Shown one piece after another: positions 41,398 through 52,126 of a stretch of 64,000 nt of DNA (its first letter is position 1; each line of letters opens with the position of its first letter). The position numbers and the translations under genes were made by a program. The DNA is from Elizabethkingia sp. YR214 (GTDB lineage: Bacteria > Bacteroidota > Bacteroidia > Flavobacteriales > Weeksellaceae). The stretch is from positions 496,001-560,000 of the forward strand of contig NZ_QBUH01000001.1 of the NCBI RefSeq assembly GCF_003058195.1, read 5' to 3'. The notes under the pieces are model-generated. The model did not search any database. It saw nothing but the letters and a program-made list of their open reading frames with translations, and was not told the DNA's origin.

Positions 41398-41742
41398 ATG
41401 GAAAATAATGACATGACAACTCTGGTGCAGGTAATGAATACCCTGAAAAGAAGAGGTGTAGATAAGGAAATTCAGATGAATGAAAATAAAAAATTTGTTC
41501 TTCAGAATTCTGATAAAGAATACCAGCCGGAAGATCTTACAATTATTAAAGTTTATCGTTTCGAAGGCGATTCAAATCCATCTGATAATGCTGTGCTTTA
41601 TTTGGTAGAAGATACTACAGGACAAAAGGCATATATTATAGATTCATATGGTGCTGAAAGTAACTATGCTGGAGCAGAATTTAATAACTTTCTTACAGGG
41701 ATCGCTGTAGACGAGAGAGAGGGGAGAAATCTGAGTATTTAG
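41398..41742 (+). CDS. Conserved small protein, unknown function
   Basis: The 114-residue cytoplasmic protein (MTTLVQVMNTLKRRGVDKEIQM, YRFEGDSNPSDNAVLYLVED, ...FNNFLTG) belongs to a family common in Bacteroidota that I recall being labelled phosphoribosylpyrophosphate synthetase, for which no active-site motif is present here. Function is unknown. Upstream, the inverted repeat TTTAGTAGACTAAA (41375-41388) lies near the likely transcription start. Its 3' end overlaps the minus-strand AsmA-like gene by four bases. Confidence 0.82.
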   Translation: MENNDMTTLVQVMNTLKRRGVDKEIQMNENKKFVLQNSDKEYQPEDLTIIKVYRFEGDSNPSDNAVLYLVEDTTGQKAYIIDSYGAESNYAGAEFNNFLTGIAVDEREGRNLSI

Positions 41743-43904
41743 TCCGTTGTTGTTTCTTTCTTTTTAAAGAGACCATTAAAAAGTCCTTTTTTAGCCTGAT
41801 TCTTTTGTTTTCGGGCGTCAATCTTTTGCTTTATTTTCTCCTTTTTTTCTTTGATGTCATCTACTGTCTTTTCGATTTTGGAGGTATCACCAATCAGAGA
41901 ACCTTTTAATCCGGATTCTATACCGCGCCATAATAAATTGAAAAGAGATCTTTTTTCGGTTCTGGTATAGTCTATATCAACTTGTTTAGGAGTATTACCC
42001 GTGTTATTTTTGATAAACCAGTTGGTCAGGAAACTCAGGAATTTTTTCTTTTTCTGGTTTTTCTCATCCAGAAGCTCTACCTTCAGATTGGTATTTGTCA
42101 TAAGAAATGGACCTTTTATACCATATTTATTCCCTTTGAAATCAAAATCGACACTATTAATCATCCCACTGGTGCTTACATGCAAATAGGGTCTTATAAA
42201 ATCATTGATTCGGGATGCATCCAGATTGATGATATTGGCTTTGAAGTTAAAGGCATCATGCGGATTTGCAACATCAAAGGTCCACAGAACTGTGGTTGGA
42301 GAAGTTCCGAAGAAACTGGTTTTTCCGTTTACGGTAACCATAGTATTCTTTCCTTTTAGTTTGGCTGTATTTATATTTTCAATGCCAACATTAAGGTTTG
42401 CAAAAGAAAGTTTTCCCGGGGCCAAAGCTCCTTTATCTGTTTCCTCATACTCCAGAAGGCTATTGATTATTTTCGTATGATGTATAGTCAATGGGAACTT
42501 AATTTTCCTGAATTTTTCTGAGAAAAAGGTTCTTGGAGTAGGATCTGGTGGCGGCAGACTACTGCTGAAAATATTCATGTACATCTGATGTACATTCAGA
42601 TTGCTGACCTCTACTTGCAAATGGTTGTTTAGATTTGAGACTTTATATCCGGCGAGTTCTATTTTAGGAATCTTTACCGTATACAAATCTTCCTGTACCG
42701 GGATTGATTTGTTGAACTGAGCTCTGTTCATGGTCGGAAGAAAGCTGAAATTCGAAACAGTAATTTTATGATTGTCCAGAACAAAAGATGATAACGAGAG
42801 CTTGTAATATTTGCCAGGGTTATAGTGGAAATCATGTGTCTCGAATCTATAAGCGCCATATTTAAATGGGATTTCTCCTTTCGATGTTTCCTCATTCATC
42901 AGGATCTTATTCATATTGGCAGAAACTCTTTTTAACTGGAAATGTTGGCTCCCGTCTGGTTTCAGCATTAGGATATTTCCATTTTTTAAAGAGATGTTAT
43001 CCAATTCAATATCATAAGAAAAGTTTTTCTGAGATTTAGGACTCTTCCCATTAGTTGACATAATTCTGATAACAGGGCTGTCAAACTTTACTTCTGCCAG
43101 AGAAATTTTGTTGTCTTTAAAGCTAATATCCTTAAATGTCATTTCTCTGGAGGTAACATCGAACAGATTTGTTTTATTGGGATATTTCTGGGCAAACTGC
43201 TGTTGGGTGAGTAAGGGTTTCATTTCAAAACCTTTAATACTCATCTGACCATTTTCAGTAGCAATTTTTTTTGCTTTATAATCATAGATGTTTTCGTCAC
43301 GATAGATGAAGTTTTCTCCGGAAATGGAGTAGGAATCAAAAACAATAGGAAGTTTTTGTTTTACCTCCCTTTCTGTCATTCTGAAATTTGTTAATTCAAG
43401 ATTCAGATTCTTTACTGTAATAAGAGAATCTTTATTAAACTTCAAAATATCAATATCTCCGTTCTGTACATGGATGTTTTTAAAAAGTATAGGCTGTTTG
43501 CTATTACTGCCAGTTTTTTCATCTTTTGCCTTTGCCAGTACAACTCTTAATTTCGGTTGTACAAATGTTACATCGTCTGTATTGATTACTTTATTGTATA
43601 AAGCGTCCCATATTCCGAGGCTGCTTATTTTTAGTTCTCCGATACTTCCGTCTAAACCTATTTCATTTTGGTTATTCGGTTTTTTATTGGAAATATTAAT
43701 CTTTTTCGCGGTTATATTTCCTGTTTTAATATCTACATCCAGATGCTGGTATGTAATATTATACGGGGATCTCTTTTTAATGATCTCCGGCAGATTATTT
43801 TTTAGCCAGTAATTGAATCCATAAGAAGCAACAAAAGAAAGAATCGCTAATATACCGATACCAAAAGCAAGTATTTTTAAAAATCTTTTGTACTTTAATT
43901 TCAT
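41739..43904 (-). CDS. AsmA/DUF748-like envelope protein
   Basis: The 721-residue protein has one N-terminal membrane helix (about 11-31) and then a long beta-rich periplasmic body built from repeated strand patterns (IKTGNITAKKINISN, VKNLNLELTNF, VEVSNLNVHQMYMN), as in AsmA-like bridge proteins that move lipids between the membranes. A helical, highly basic tail (about 665-721, KEKIKQKIDARKQKNQAKKGLF) closes it. The family match is by overall pattern, so the assignment is moderate. DUF2797 lies upstream on the same strand with a 20-base gap. Confidence 0.65.
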   Translation of the reverse strand: MKLKYKRFLKILAFGIGILAILSFVASYGFNYWLKNNLPEIIKKRSPYNITYQHLDVDIKTGNITAKKINISNKKPNNQNEIGLDGSIGELKISSLGIWDALYNKVINTDDVTFVQPKLRVVLAKAKDEKTGSNSKQPILFKNIHVQNGDIDILKFNKDSLITVKNLNLELTNFRMTEREVKQKLPIVFDSYSISGENFIYRDENIYDYKAKKIATENGQMSIKGFEMKPLLTQQQFAQKYPNKTNLFDVTSREMTFKDISFKDNKISLAEVKFDSPVIRIMSTNGKSPKSQKNFSYDIELDNISLKNGNILMLKPDGSQHFQLKRVSANMNKILMNEETSKGEIPFKYGAYRFETHDFHYNPGKYYKLSLSSFVLDNHKITVSNFSFLPTMNRAQFNKSIPVQEDLYTVKIPKIELAGYKVSNLNNHLQVEVSNLNVHQMYMNIFSSSLPPPDPTPRTFFSEKFRKIKFPLTIHHTKIINSLLEYEETDKGALAPGKLSFANLNVGIENINTAKLKGKNTMVTVNGKTSFFGTSPTTVLWTFDVANPHDAFNFKANIINLDASRINDFIRPYLHVSTSGMINSVDFDFKGNKYGIKGPFLMTNTNLKVELLDEKNQKKKKFLSFLTNWFIKNNTGNTPKQVDIDYTRTEKRSLFNLLWRGIESGLKGSLIGDTSKIEKTVDDIKEKKEKIKQKIDARKQKNQAKKGLFNGLFKKKETTTD

Positions 43905-43924
43905 CCGTGTATTGTGTTTCCGGT

Positions 43925-44716
43925 TTATCCGGCCGAAAAATCTATTACATAGCCTTCATGACTTCGTACGTTGATAAAGTTTCCGCCTTCAAAGTAAAGA
44001 TATTGGCCTTTTATACCTTTTAGTACTCCTGTAAATTCAGGTTTTTTATCTAATGTAAATACTTTTATATCCTTAGGCGCTTCATATGGATAATCCAGCC
44101 TCCAGATTTCTTCATTAGAAGAATAGAATTTTTGTGAATCTTTTGGGAAATACTCTTTTATTTTTTCTCGGAAATCAGCAAGATCAACATCCGATTCCAG
44201 TGTTTGCAGCATTTTTTTCCAGTTGGTCTTATCTGCAAGGTGATTTTTCATCTCTACCTCTATAACTCCCGCTTCATATCGGTTGTCAGTTCTTGCAATA
44301 GGAAGAGCAAATGTAGCTCCTTGATCAATCCATCGTGTCGGAACCTGAGTTTCCCTTGTTACACCAACTTTTACATCCCCGGTATAGGCCAGATATACAA
44401 CATGCGGAACTAACTGAATTTCTTTTTCAACTTCCAAGTCCCTCTCTTCAATACCTAAATGGGCTGTTGACAATTCAGGGCGAAGGATTGTCTCACTGGC
44501 ATACGGACTTTCAAAAAAACATTTTTTACAGAATCCCATGCGGAAAATAGGTAGATCCTGCCCGCAGGAAACGCATTGATATCCGATATGCTTTATGCTT
44601 ATTTCTTTATCAAAAAGCTGATTCATACTAATTAAATCGCCCGAAAGATTAAGGTAATATTGTATTGGTTTACCATTTTCAGTGATCATTTTTAGTATTT
44701 GTCCAGAGAATTTCAT
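43925..44716 (-). CDS. DUF2797 family protein
   Basis: The 263-residue protein has a zinc-ribbon-like motif C48-x2-C51 ... C63-x2-C66 (IGYQCVSCGQDLPIFRMGFCKKC), then HVVYLAYTGDVKVGVTRETQVPTRWIDQGA, which looks like a GIY-YIG-type fold segment and is the family's signature. Its biochemical role is unknown to me. It is probably cytoplasmic. It is transcribed divergently from the epimerase gene. Confidence 0.9.
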   Translation of the reverse strand: MKFSGQILKMITENGKPIQYYLNLSGDLISMNQLFDKEISIKHIGYQCVSCGQDLPIFRMGFCKKCFFESPYASETILRPELSTAHLGIEERDLEVEKEIQLVPHVVYLAYTGDVKVGVTRETQVPTRWIDQGATFALPIARTDNRYEAGVIEVEMKNHLADKTNWKKMLQTLESDVDLADFREKIKEYFPKDSQKFYSSNEEIWRLDYPYEAPKDIKVFTLDKKPEFTGVLKGIKGQYLYFEGGNFINVRSHEGYVIDFSAG

Positions 44717-44829
44717 TTGTATATAAATTATGTATATGTAAAAGTAAGTAATATTTCAGTAATTTATTTATTTCGAAATTAACATAAATGTCTATAGAAA
44801 AGGTTATTTTTGTTAGGAACAGGAAAAAG

Positions 44830-45873
44830 ATGAATTATTTAGTAACAGGAGGGTCTGGTTTTATAGGATCGCATCTGGTAGAAAAATTATTGAGAGAAGG
44901 ACATTCTGTCATAAATGTGGACAACTTTGATAATTTCTATGACTACCAGATAAAAGTTCAAAATACACTGGAATCAGTAGGTGATGACAGTGCTTTTGGT
45001 TTCGATCACAAGCTTACAGATATAGCTAAACTTATTGACAGAACGAAGTCCGAACAATACAGACTTTACTATCAGGATATCAGGGATAAAGACGGACTGG
45101 AAAAGATCTTTCAGATGCATTCCTTTGATATGGTAATACACCTTGCTGCATTAGCAGGAGTTCGCCCATCTATCGAAAGGCCTCTTGAATATGAGGAAGT
45201 GAATATCCGAGGTACCATGAATCTTTGGGAACTTTGTAAAGATTTTGGAATTAGCAAGTTTGTATGTGCTTCATCTTCAAGTGTTTATGGCAATAATGAT
45301 AAGGTGCCATTTGCAGAAACAGATTTTGTCGACGAGCCTATATCTCCTTATGCCGCAACCAAGAAATGTGGTGAAATACTAGGGCATGTATATCATAGTC
45401 TGTATAAAATTGATATGATCCAATTGCGTTTCTTTACAGTATACGGGCCAAGGCAAAGACCGGATCTTGCGATTCATAAATTTGCTGATTTACTGCATCT
45501 TAACGAAAAAATTCCTTTTTACGGAGATGGTACTACTGCCAGAGATTATACTTTTATAGATGATATTATAGACGGTATTACCAAATCAATTAGTTATCTT
45601 CATAATCATGAAGATATTTATGAGATACTAAACCTGGGGGAGAGTGATGTAATAACCCTGCAGGAGATGGTTTCGATACTATCAGAAGAGTTAAATACAG
45701 TCCCTGTTCTTCACCGGTTGCCTATGCAGGCCGGAGATGTACAGAGAACAAATGCTGACATCCTGAAAGCAAAAACTTTAATAGGCTATCAGCCAAAGAC
45801 TAAGTTCCAAAATGGCATAAAAATATTTGTGGAATGGTTTTTGAGAAAAAAAAACAAAAAAATAGTGAGTTAG
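44830..45873 (+). CDS. NAD-dependent epimerase, UDP-glucuronate 4-epimerase-like
   Basis: The start at 44830 (MNYLVTGGSGFIGSHLVEKL) sits right before the Rossmann motif GxxGxxG; the upstream frame to 44788 adds 14 residues without support. The 347-residue extended SDR enzyme has the catalytic CASSSSVYG and YAATKKCGE (YxxxK), and NAD-binding DIRDKDG. The region HLAALAGVRPSIERPLEYEEVNIRGT and the long insert after the first strand are typical of UDP-glucuronate 4-epimerases of capsule/LPS pathways. The gene stands alone. Confidence 0.9.
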   Translation: MNYLVTGGSGFIGSHLVEKLLREGHSVINVDNFDNFYDYQIKVQNTLESVGDDSAFGFDHKLTDIAKLIDRTKSEQYRLYYQDIRDKDGLEKIFQMHSFDMVIHLAALAGVRPSIERPLEYEEVNIRGTMNLWELCKDFGISKFVCASSSSVYGNNDKVPFAETDFVDEPISPYAATKKCGEILGHVYHSLYKIDMIQLRFFTVYGPRQRPDLAIHKFADLLHLNEKIPFYGDGTTARDYTFIDDIIDGITKSISYLHNHEDIYEILNLGESDVITLQEMVSILSEELNTVPVLHRLPMQAGDVQRTNADILKAKTLIGYQPKTKFQNGIKIFVEWFLRKKNKKIVS

Positions 45874-45908
45874 AGGTGGAAAATTAATTAATATCCCACC
45901 TAATTTTT

Positions 45909-45916
45909 TACATTTG
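45909..45916 (+). promoter_or_regulatory. -7 element TACATTTG before the DUF2795 gene
   Basis: TACATTTG matches TAnnTTTG. Transcription would start near 45921, which rules out the first in-frame ATG (45914) and supports the start at 45932. No TTG is found at the expected -33 position. Confidence 0.5.
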
Positions 45917-45931
45917 CAAAAAATTCAAAAT

Positions 45932-46153
45932 ATGTACTGGACATTAGAATTAGCTTCATATCTTAGTGATGCACCATGGCCAATGACTAAGGCAGAATTA
46001 ATCGATTATGCTATTAGAACAGGCGCACCGATGGAGGTTGTGGAAAACCTTCAGGCTATTGAAGATGAAGGTGAAATTTATGAAAGTATCGAGGAAGTTT
46101 GGTCAGATTACCCGACCGATGAGGATTTCCTTTGGAACGAGGACGAATATTAA
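45932..46153 (+). CDS. DUF2795 family small protein
   Basis: The 73-residue protein MYWTLELASYLSDAPWPMTK...DYAIRTGAPMEVVENLQAIEDEGE matches DUF2795, a small helical, acidic and probably cytoplasmic family of unknown function. The start at 45932 is chosen from the -7 element upstream. It is followed at 92 bases by secA, with only a weak hairpin (around 46163-46193) and a T-run in between, so read-through into secA is possible. Confidence 0.9.
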   Translation: MYWTLELASYLSDAPWPMTKAELIDYAIRTGAPMEVVENLQAIEDEGEIYESIEEVWSDYPTDEDFLWNEDEY

Positions 46154-46245
46154 TAAAACGTTTGGCTGATTGCATGGAGCTATCGGCTTTTTTTAATGAT
46201 TAACTAATGCAATTAGCCAAATGCTATTTGCCAAATGCGATATAA

Positions 46246-49200
46246 ATGGGTTTTTTAGACACGATTCTCAAGGGTTTTTTAGGTAACAAAAACGAAAAAG
46301 ACCTGAAGGAAGTAAAAAAAGTAGTAGAAAAGATAAAAAAAACTGAGCCGGCTATTGGACAGCTTTCCGATGATGGGCTTAGAGAAAAGACCAGAGAATT
46401 TCAACAAAAAATTCAGGATGCTGCAGCTAATGTGCGTAAGCAGATAGAGGATATCCAAAGCAAAATTGAGACAACAGATAATGTTGACGAGAAAGAAGCG
46501 CTTTACGGGCAGGTAGCAGATCTTAATAAAGTTGCATATCAGCACGAAGAGAAAGTTTTAGGAGATCTTCTTCCGGAAGCTTTTGCATTGCTGAAAGAAA
46601 CTGCAAGAAGATGGGCACAGAATGGTGAAATCCGAGTAACTGCCTCAAACAGAGACCGTGAACTGGCTGCAACAAAAGATTTTGTTGTAATAGAAGGGGA
46701 TCAGGCGATCTGGAAGAGCGAGTGGGATGCTGCCGGTACTGCTGTGAAGTGGGATATGGTACATTACGACGTTCAGTTTATCGGGGGAACAATACTTCAC
46801 CAAGGTAAAATTGCCGAGATGGCAACTGGTGAAGGTAAAACATTAGTAGGAACATTACCTATTTTCCTTAATGCCCTTCCGGGCCGAGGTGTACACGTTG
46901 TAACAGTAAATGATTACCTGGCAAAACGTGACTCGGCATGGATGGCTCCTATCTTCGAATTCCATGGACTTTCTGTAGATTGTATCGACAATCACCAACC
47001 AAACTCCGAGAGCAGAAGAAAAGCATACAAATCCAGTATTACATACGGAACCAATAACGAATTTGGTTTTGACTACCTGAGAGATAACATGGTAAACAGT
47101 CCTGAGGAATTAGTTCAGGGTGAGCTAAACTATGCGATTGTGGATGAGGTAGACTCCGTATTAGTAGATGATGCAAGAACTCCGCTTATTATCTCCGGTC
47201 CCGTTCCACAAGGAGACAGACAGGAATTCGACCTGCTAAAGCCAAGTGTTGACCGTATTGTAGAGGTACAGAAAAAGACCATTACGGGTATCTTTGGTGA
47301 GGCAAAAAAACTTATCGCAGCTGGAAACAAAAAAGAAGGCGGATTCAAACTTCTTCAGGCTTTCAGAGGATTGCCTAAGAACAGACAATTAATTAAATTC
47401 CTTTCTGAGGAGGGAAACAGGGCGCTTCTACAGAAGACTGAGGCGCAATATATGGCGGATAACAACCGCGAAATGCCAAAGGTAGATAAAGACCTTTATT
47501 TCGTTATCGACGAGAAAAACAATCAGGTAGACCTTACCGATAAAGGAGTAGAATATATGTCTCAGGGTAACTCAGATCCTAGCTTCTTCGTTCTTCCTGA
47601 TATTGCAACTGAAATTGCAGAACTAGAAAAGCAAAACCTTCTTAAAGAAGAAGAATTTGCTGCTAAAGAAGAATTATACCGTGATTTTGCTGTAAAATCT
47701 GAACGTGTACACACTTTAAGCCAGTTACTAAAAGCTTATTCATTATTCGAGAAAGATGATGAATATGTAGTAATTGACGGTGAAGTTAAGATCGTTGACG
47801 AACAGACAGGTCGTATTATGGAAGGAAGACGTTACTCAGATGGTCTTCACCAGGCGATTGAAGCAAAAGAGAATGTGAAAATTGAAGCAGCAACCCAAAC
47901 CTTTGCAACGATTACATTACAGAACTATTTCCGTATGTACAACAAGCTTGCGGGGATGACGGGTACTGCTGAAACAGAAGCTGGCGAACTTTGGGAAATC
48001 TACAAATTGGACGTAGTGGTAATCCCTACCAACAGACCAATCCAGAGACACGATAAACATGATTTGGTATACAAAACCAACCGTGAGAAATATAACGCAG
48101 TAATTGAAGAAATTGAGAAACTTACAGCTGCCGGAAGACCTGTATTGGTCGGTACGACTTCAGTAGAGATTTCTCAGTTATTATCAAAAGCACTTCAATT
48201 AAGAAAAATACAACACCAGGTACTTAATGCTAAGCTTCACAAGAAGGAAGCTGAAATTGTTGCCGGAGCCGGACAACCAGGAGTTGTGACTATTGCTACT
48301 AACATGGCAGGTCGTGGTACCGATATCAAACTTTCTAAAGAAGTAAAAGATGCAGGCGGTTTAGCAATTATTGGTACAGAAAGACATGATTCCAGACGTG
48401 TAGACAGACAGTTAAGAGGTCGTGCAGGACGTCAGGGAGATCCAGGTAGCTCTCAGTTCTATGTTTCTTTGGAAGATAACTTGATGCGTCTTTTCGGTTC
48501 AGAAAGAATTGCGAAAATGATGGATAAGATGGGGCATAAAGACGGAGATGTGATTCAGCACTCTATGATCAGCCGTTCCATCGAAAGAGCTCAGAAGAAA
48601 GTAGAAGAGAATAACTTTGGTATTCGTAAGAGATTATTGGAGTATGATGATGTAATGAACAAACAACGTGATGTTATCTATAAGCGTAGAAAAAATGCTT
48701 TATTTGGAGAGCATCTGAAGTTTGATATTATGAACATGATCTATGAAACAGCAGGATCTATTGTTAACCAAACAAAGGCAGATAATAATTTCAAAGAATT
48801 TGAATTCGAAATTATTAAAAACTTTACAATGGATGCTCCGGTTTCTGAATCCGAATTCAAAAATATGCAGGCACCCGCATTAATAGATAAAGTATACAAT
48901 ACAGCTGTAGAAGACTACAAGCAGAAGTTAGCTTTATTGAAAGAAAAAGCTTTCCCTATTATCGAGAACGTATACCAGAACCAAGGTAGTATGTTCAAAA
49001 TGATTCAGGTTCCTTTCAGCGATGGTCACAGAACACTAACGATTGTTACTGACCTTCAGAAGGCTTATGAAACACATTGTGAGTCTTTGATTACAGATTT
49101 CGAAAAGAATATTTCTTTAGGTATTATCGACGAAAACTGGAAGAATCACCTTCGTGAAATGGATGACCTTAGAAGATCTTCTCAGGGAGCTGTTTACGAA

Positions 49201-49317
49201 CAAAAAGATCCGTTAGTAATCTACAAGCAAGAATCTTTCTTCTTATTTAGTGAGATGGTAGATAAAATTAATAAAGAGATCGTTTCTTTCCTTTACAAAG
49301 GAGAGATCCCAGCTTAA
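46246..49317 (+). CDS. secA: Preprotein translocase ATPase SecA
   Basis: SecA drives secretory proteins through SecYEG using ATP. The 1023-residue protein has Walker [15 protein letters not shown], Walker [18 protein letters not shown], the preprotein cross-linking domain and the second nucleotide domain ([28 protein letters not shown]), a helical scaffold and wing region. The first 90 residues include an acidic coiled stretch extending the N-terminus, as seen in this phylum. The C-terminus ends in [10 protein letters not shown] and lacks the usual zinc-binding CxC...CC tail. A strong terminator follows. Confidence 0.98.
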   Translation: MGFLDTILKGFLGNKNEKDLKEVKKVVEKIKKTEPAIGQLSDDGLREKTREFQQKIQDAAANVRKQIEDIQSKIETTDNVDEKEALYGQVADLNKVAYQHEEKVLGDLLPEAFALLKETARRWAQNGEIRVTASNRDRELAATKDFVVIEGDQAIWKSEWDAAGTAVKWDMVHYDVQFIGGTILHQGKIAEMATGEGKTLVGTLPIFLNALPGRGVHVVTVNDYLAKRDSAWMAPIFEFHGLSVDCIDNHQPNSESRRKAYKSSITYGTNNEFGFDYLRDNMVNSPEELVQGELNYAIVDEVDSVLVDDARTPLIISGPVPQGDRQEFDLLKPSVDRIVEVQKKTITGIFGEAKKLIAAGNKKEGGFKLLQAFRGLPKNRQLIKFLSEEGNRALLQKTEAQYMADNNREMPKVDKDLYFVIDEKNNQVDLTDKGVEYMSQGNSDPSFFVLPDIATEIAELEKQNLLKEEEFAAKEELYRDFAVKSERVHTLSQLLKAYSLFEKDDEYVVIDGEVKIVDEQTGRIMEGRRYSDGLHQAIEAKENVKIEAATQTFATITLQNYFRMYNKLAGMTGTAETEAGELWEIYKLDVVVIPTNRPIQRHDKHDLVYKTNREKYNAVIEEIEKLTAAGRPVLVGTTSVEISQLLSKALQLRKIQHQVLNAKLHKKEAEIVAGAGQPGVVTIATNMAGRGTDIKLSKEVKDAGGLAIIGTERHDSRRVDRQLRGRAGRQGDPGSSQFYVSLEDNLMRLFGSERIAKMMDKMGHKDGDVIQHSMISRSIERAQKKVEENNFGIRKRLLEYDDVMNKQRDVIYKRRKNALFGEHLKFDIMNMIYETAGSIVNQTKADNNFKEFEFEIIKNFTMDAPVSESEFKNMQAPALIDKVYNTAVEDYKQKLALLKEKAFPIIENVYQNQGSMFKMIQVPFSDGHRTLTIVTDLQKAYETHCESLITDFEKNISLGIIDENWKNHLREMDDLRRSSQGAVYEQKDPLVIYKQESFFLFSEMVDKINKEIVSFLYKGEIPA

Positions 49318-49342
49318 TAATCTTTAATTTAAATATTGTTGA

Positions 49343-49374
49343 AAACCGTCAGCCTTAGGCTGGCGGTTTTTTTT
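49343..49374 (+). terminator. secA intrinsic terminator
   Basis: A 12-bp stem (AAACCGTCAGCC at 49343-49354, GGCTGGCGGTTT at 49358-49369) and a T-run. Confidence 0.93.
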
Positions 49375-49528
49375 GTATCACATTACGGCATTAAAATATA
49401 TGATAAATAATAGCTTTATGCATATGATCAGTATTTCACCTATTAGTGATGGTCTTTTATGACTAAGATCGCTCCATGTTATTTATATTTATAATAAATA
49501 AAAGAAATTTGATAGAAAAATAAAATTT

Positions 49529-49557
49529 ATTTAGAATTGTTAAAGATAATATATTTG
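49529..49557 (+). promoter_or_regulatory. Promoter with half of an ATTTAG palindrome, siderophore receptor
   Basis: TATATTTG (49550-49557) is a good -7 element. ATTTAGAAT at 49529-49537, where the -33 element should lie, matches the left half of the ATTTAG-N-CTAAAT palindrome upstream of the heme receptor. A TTG is not present at -33. Confidence 0.45.
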
Positions 49558-49573
49558 CAAAAAATTTGTTTAC

Positions 49574-51757
49574 ATGAAAAAAGCACTATTATGTGCCTCT
49601 CTATTAGGTTCCGTATTGGTTTTTGCACAGGAAAAAGACTCACTTAAGTCAAAAAGTATTAATGAAGTTATTATCAACACCTATATTAAGAAGGATAGTA
49701 ACTATTCTAATAAAATGCCTTTGAAAGGAATTGAAAATCCACAAGTCTATTCTTCTATTGATAAAACTATCTTAGAAAACCAAGGAGTATATACTGTCGA
49801 TGATGCTTTCAAAAATATCACAGGCTTACAACCTATGTGGGGAGCAAACGGAAGAGCAGGAGATGGAGGTGCCTATGTAAACTTAAGAGGATTTGTTGCG
49901 GCAAACTCCTTAAGAAATGGTGTGTTAGGAGCTGTAACAGGAACTATTGATGCTATTAATCTGGAAAAAGTAGAAGTACTGAAGGGACCTTCAGGAACCT
50001 TGTTCGGAAGCTTGCTAACAAGTTATGGTGGTGTGATTAACAGGGTAACGAAAAAGCCCAATGAGGTCTTTGGAGGCTTCGTTAATTTATCAGGAGGTAG
50101 CTATGATACTTATAGAGCCGCAGTAGATATAAATACACCTCTTACAAAAGATAAAAAATTATTATTCAGGCTGAATTCTGCTTATACTCATGAAGGTACT
50201 TTTCAGACAGAAGGTTATAAAAAGAATCTGGCAATTGCACCCAGTATTACTTATAACCCAACAGATAGATTAAATATCAACTTTGATATGGAATTATTCG
50301 ACATGAAAAGTATGGGAGATCAAACCTTTTTTATGTACTCAGGTAATTACCTTAAGAAAGTTAATAATATTAGAGACCTGAATTTAGATTATAAAAACTC
50401 CTATTTAGGTAAGGGCTTAACAAATACAGGAAGAAGTATTAATTTTTTTGGACAGGTAAACTACAAAATATCGAATACAATCACGTCTTCTACTAATTTT
50501 AGTACATCCTCTAGTTATTCTGATGGGTTTATGCCTTACTTATATTTCTCGGGTGATGATCCGTCCAGTATGTACAGAAGTGATCAGTCAACCAGAGATA
50601 GCAGAAAAAGGTCACTCAATTTTCAACAAAATTTCAATGGAGATTTCCGTATCGGAGGTTTGAGAAACCGTGTTGTTTTAGGTTTCGACTATTTAAGAGT
50701 AAACAATAATCAGAACTTTTATGATGTTAATGGTTTTGACAGAGCTCCTGATGGTACTTCGATTCCGGTACCATTACACCAGCCTGGTTTTGATTATACC
50801 AACTTTAATGGTCCGGCATTACAGGCAAAATATAATGCAATGGCAGGTAACGAGACTCCGTATTTAGTAAAAGGAATACAGGATAATTATGCAGTGTATC
50901 TTTCAAACGTTTTAAATGTAACAGATAACCTGAATGTTCTTATGGCACTAAGAGTAGATAATTTTATTAATAAACCGGGAGTTACAGGAGCAGCAGATTC
51001 AGAAGCAAACAAAAAGTTAAATCAAACATTTTTTTCTCCAAAGCTTGGAATCGTTTATGAAGTCGTAAAAGATAAGGTTTCATTTTTTGGAAACTATCAG
51101 AATAGCTTTAAAAATCTTAATTACTATACAGATGCTACTGGTACAGCAAAGACTCCTGTACCGGAGCAGGCTAACCAGATGGAAGGAGGAATCAAAACAA
51201 GCCTGCTTAATGGTAAGATATCCTCTACACTAAGTTATTACAATATAAAAGTAAAAGATGTTCTTAGGAGTATGCCTAGTCCGGGAAATCCTAATGCACA
51301 GATACAGGACGGAACTATTGTAAGTAAAGGTATGGAACTGGAGGTCAATGCATATTTAGTAAAAGGTTTTACTGCTGTTGTTGGCTTTAGCTATAATGAT
51401 TCAAAGTATACAAAAGCAGATAAATCTGTTTTGGACAGAAGGCCCAATACATCAGGTTCTCCTTATTTAGGCAATTTTTATACAAGCTATCAATTCTTGG
51501 ATGGGAAGTTAAAAGGTTTAGGCTTTGGTATTGGTGGTAATTATGCAAGTGAGAATAAAATATATAATGCTGAAGATGGTGTTTTCTCCTTACCATCCTA
51601 CTTTGTACTAAATGCCAATGTATACTATGATGCTAAGAAATTTAGAATTGGAGTTAAGGTTGATAATCTAACGAATCAGCATTACTGGATTGGCTACACC
51701 ACAGCAAATCCTCAGAGATTATTAAATGCGGTTGGAAGCATTTCGTATAAATTCTAG
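49574..51757 (+). CDS. TonB-dependent siderophore receptor
   Basis: The 727-residue protein has a signal peptide (residues 1-19), a TonB-box-like segment (INEVIINTYIKK), a plug domain (about 55-165, IVDDAFKNITGLQPMWG... and GPSGTLFGS), and a barrel ending in SYKF. It lacks the carboxypeptidase-regulatory domain seen in the other receptor. The plug pattern is that of FpvA/FhuE-type siderophore receptors. The specific siderophore cannot be predicted. Its 3' end is followed by a fragment of a second receptor. Confidence 0.92.
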   Translation: MKKALLCASLLGSVLVFAQEKDSLKSKSINEVIINTYIKKDSNYSNKMPLKGIENPQVYSSIDKTILENQGVYTVDDAFKNITGLQPMWGANGRAGDGGAYVNLRGFVAANSLRNGVLGAVTGTIDAINLEKVEVLKGPSGTLFGSLLTSYGGVINRVTKKPNEVFGGFVNLSGGSYDTYRAAVDINTPLTKDKKLLFRLNSAYTHEGTFQTEGYKKNLAIAPSITYNPTDRLNINFDMELFDMKSMGDQTFFMYSGNYLKKVNNIRDLNLDYKNSYLGKGLTNTGRSINFFGQVNYKISNTITSSTNFSTSSSYSDGFMPYLYFSGDDPSSMYRSDQSTRDSRKRSLNFQQNFNGDFRIGGLRNRVVLGFDYLRVNNNQNFYDVNGFDRAPDGTSIPVPLHQPGFDYTNFNGPALQAKYNAMAGNETPYLVKGIQDNYAVYLSNVLNVTDNLNVLMALRVDNFINKPGVTGAADSEANKKLNQTFFSPKLGIVYEVVKDKVSFFGNYQNSFKNLNYYTDATGTAKTPVPEQANQMEGGIKTSLLNGKISSTLSYYNIKVKDVLRSMPSPGNPNAQIQDGTIVSKGMELEVNAYLVKGFTAVVGFSYNDSKYTKADKSVLDRRPNTSGSPYLGNFYTSYQFLDGKLKGLGFGIGGNYASENKIYNAEDGVFSLPSYFVLNANVYYDAKKFRIGVKVDNLTNQHYWIGYTTANPQRLLNAVGSISYKF

Positions 51758-51758
51758 A

Positions 51759-52100
51759 TCAAAAAAAAATAATAAACACACTATAAAAAACAATGAAGAT
51801 GCTAACACTTGGCTAAGTTATAGATTTGGAAATGGATTTTTGAAAAGATTTGGTCTTTCAGCAGACTATCAATACCAAGGAGGAAGACAATCCTGGTTTG
51901 AGTCTAATACACAATACGATCAGAGATTATCAGACTATTTTGATACTAACTTCGGAATCTCTTATGTGGCCAAAAAATTTGATGCTAACTTATTGCTGAA
52001 CAATACGCTCAACAGAAAACTTTATAGTGGATACAGAGGAGGACAAGGAGAATATGCATGGACCTATAATGCTCCAAGAAACTTTAGAGATTATCAATAG
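51759..52100 (+). pseudogene. C-terminal fragment of a TonB-dependent receptor
   Basis: Between the first receptor and the PepSY gene, a frame different from the receptor's encodes about 100 residues (from NNEDANTWLSYRFGNG near 51789) with the sequence of a barrel C-terminus: LSYRFGNGFLKRFGLSADYQYQGG, SWFESN, NNTLNRKLYSG and YNAPRNF. The usual final aromatic strand is replaced by RDYQ and a stop, so both ends look truncated. It is unlikely to be functional. The open frame begins inside the upstream gene at 51726 without a credible start. Confidence 0.7.
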
Positions 52101-52126
52101 GATATAAATTTTAAATAATGAAGAGA

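Noticed and set aside
41398-41742. Phosphoribosylpyrophosphate synthetase label
   Set aside because: At 114 residues without a PRPP-binding motif the protein cannot be that enzyme.
41982-43812. Plus-strand ORFs inside the AsmA-like gene (up to 125 residues)
   Set aside because: Low-complexity shadow frames of a long real gene, with no domain or promoter.
51726-52100. Full 124-residue ORF as a functional gene
   Set aside because: The start lies inside the upstream receptor in another frame, and the first 20 residues have no resemblance to anything; only the part from about 51789 resembles a receptor end, so it is called a pseudogene fragment.
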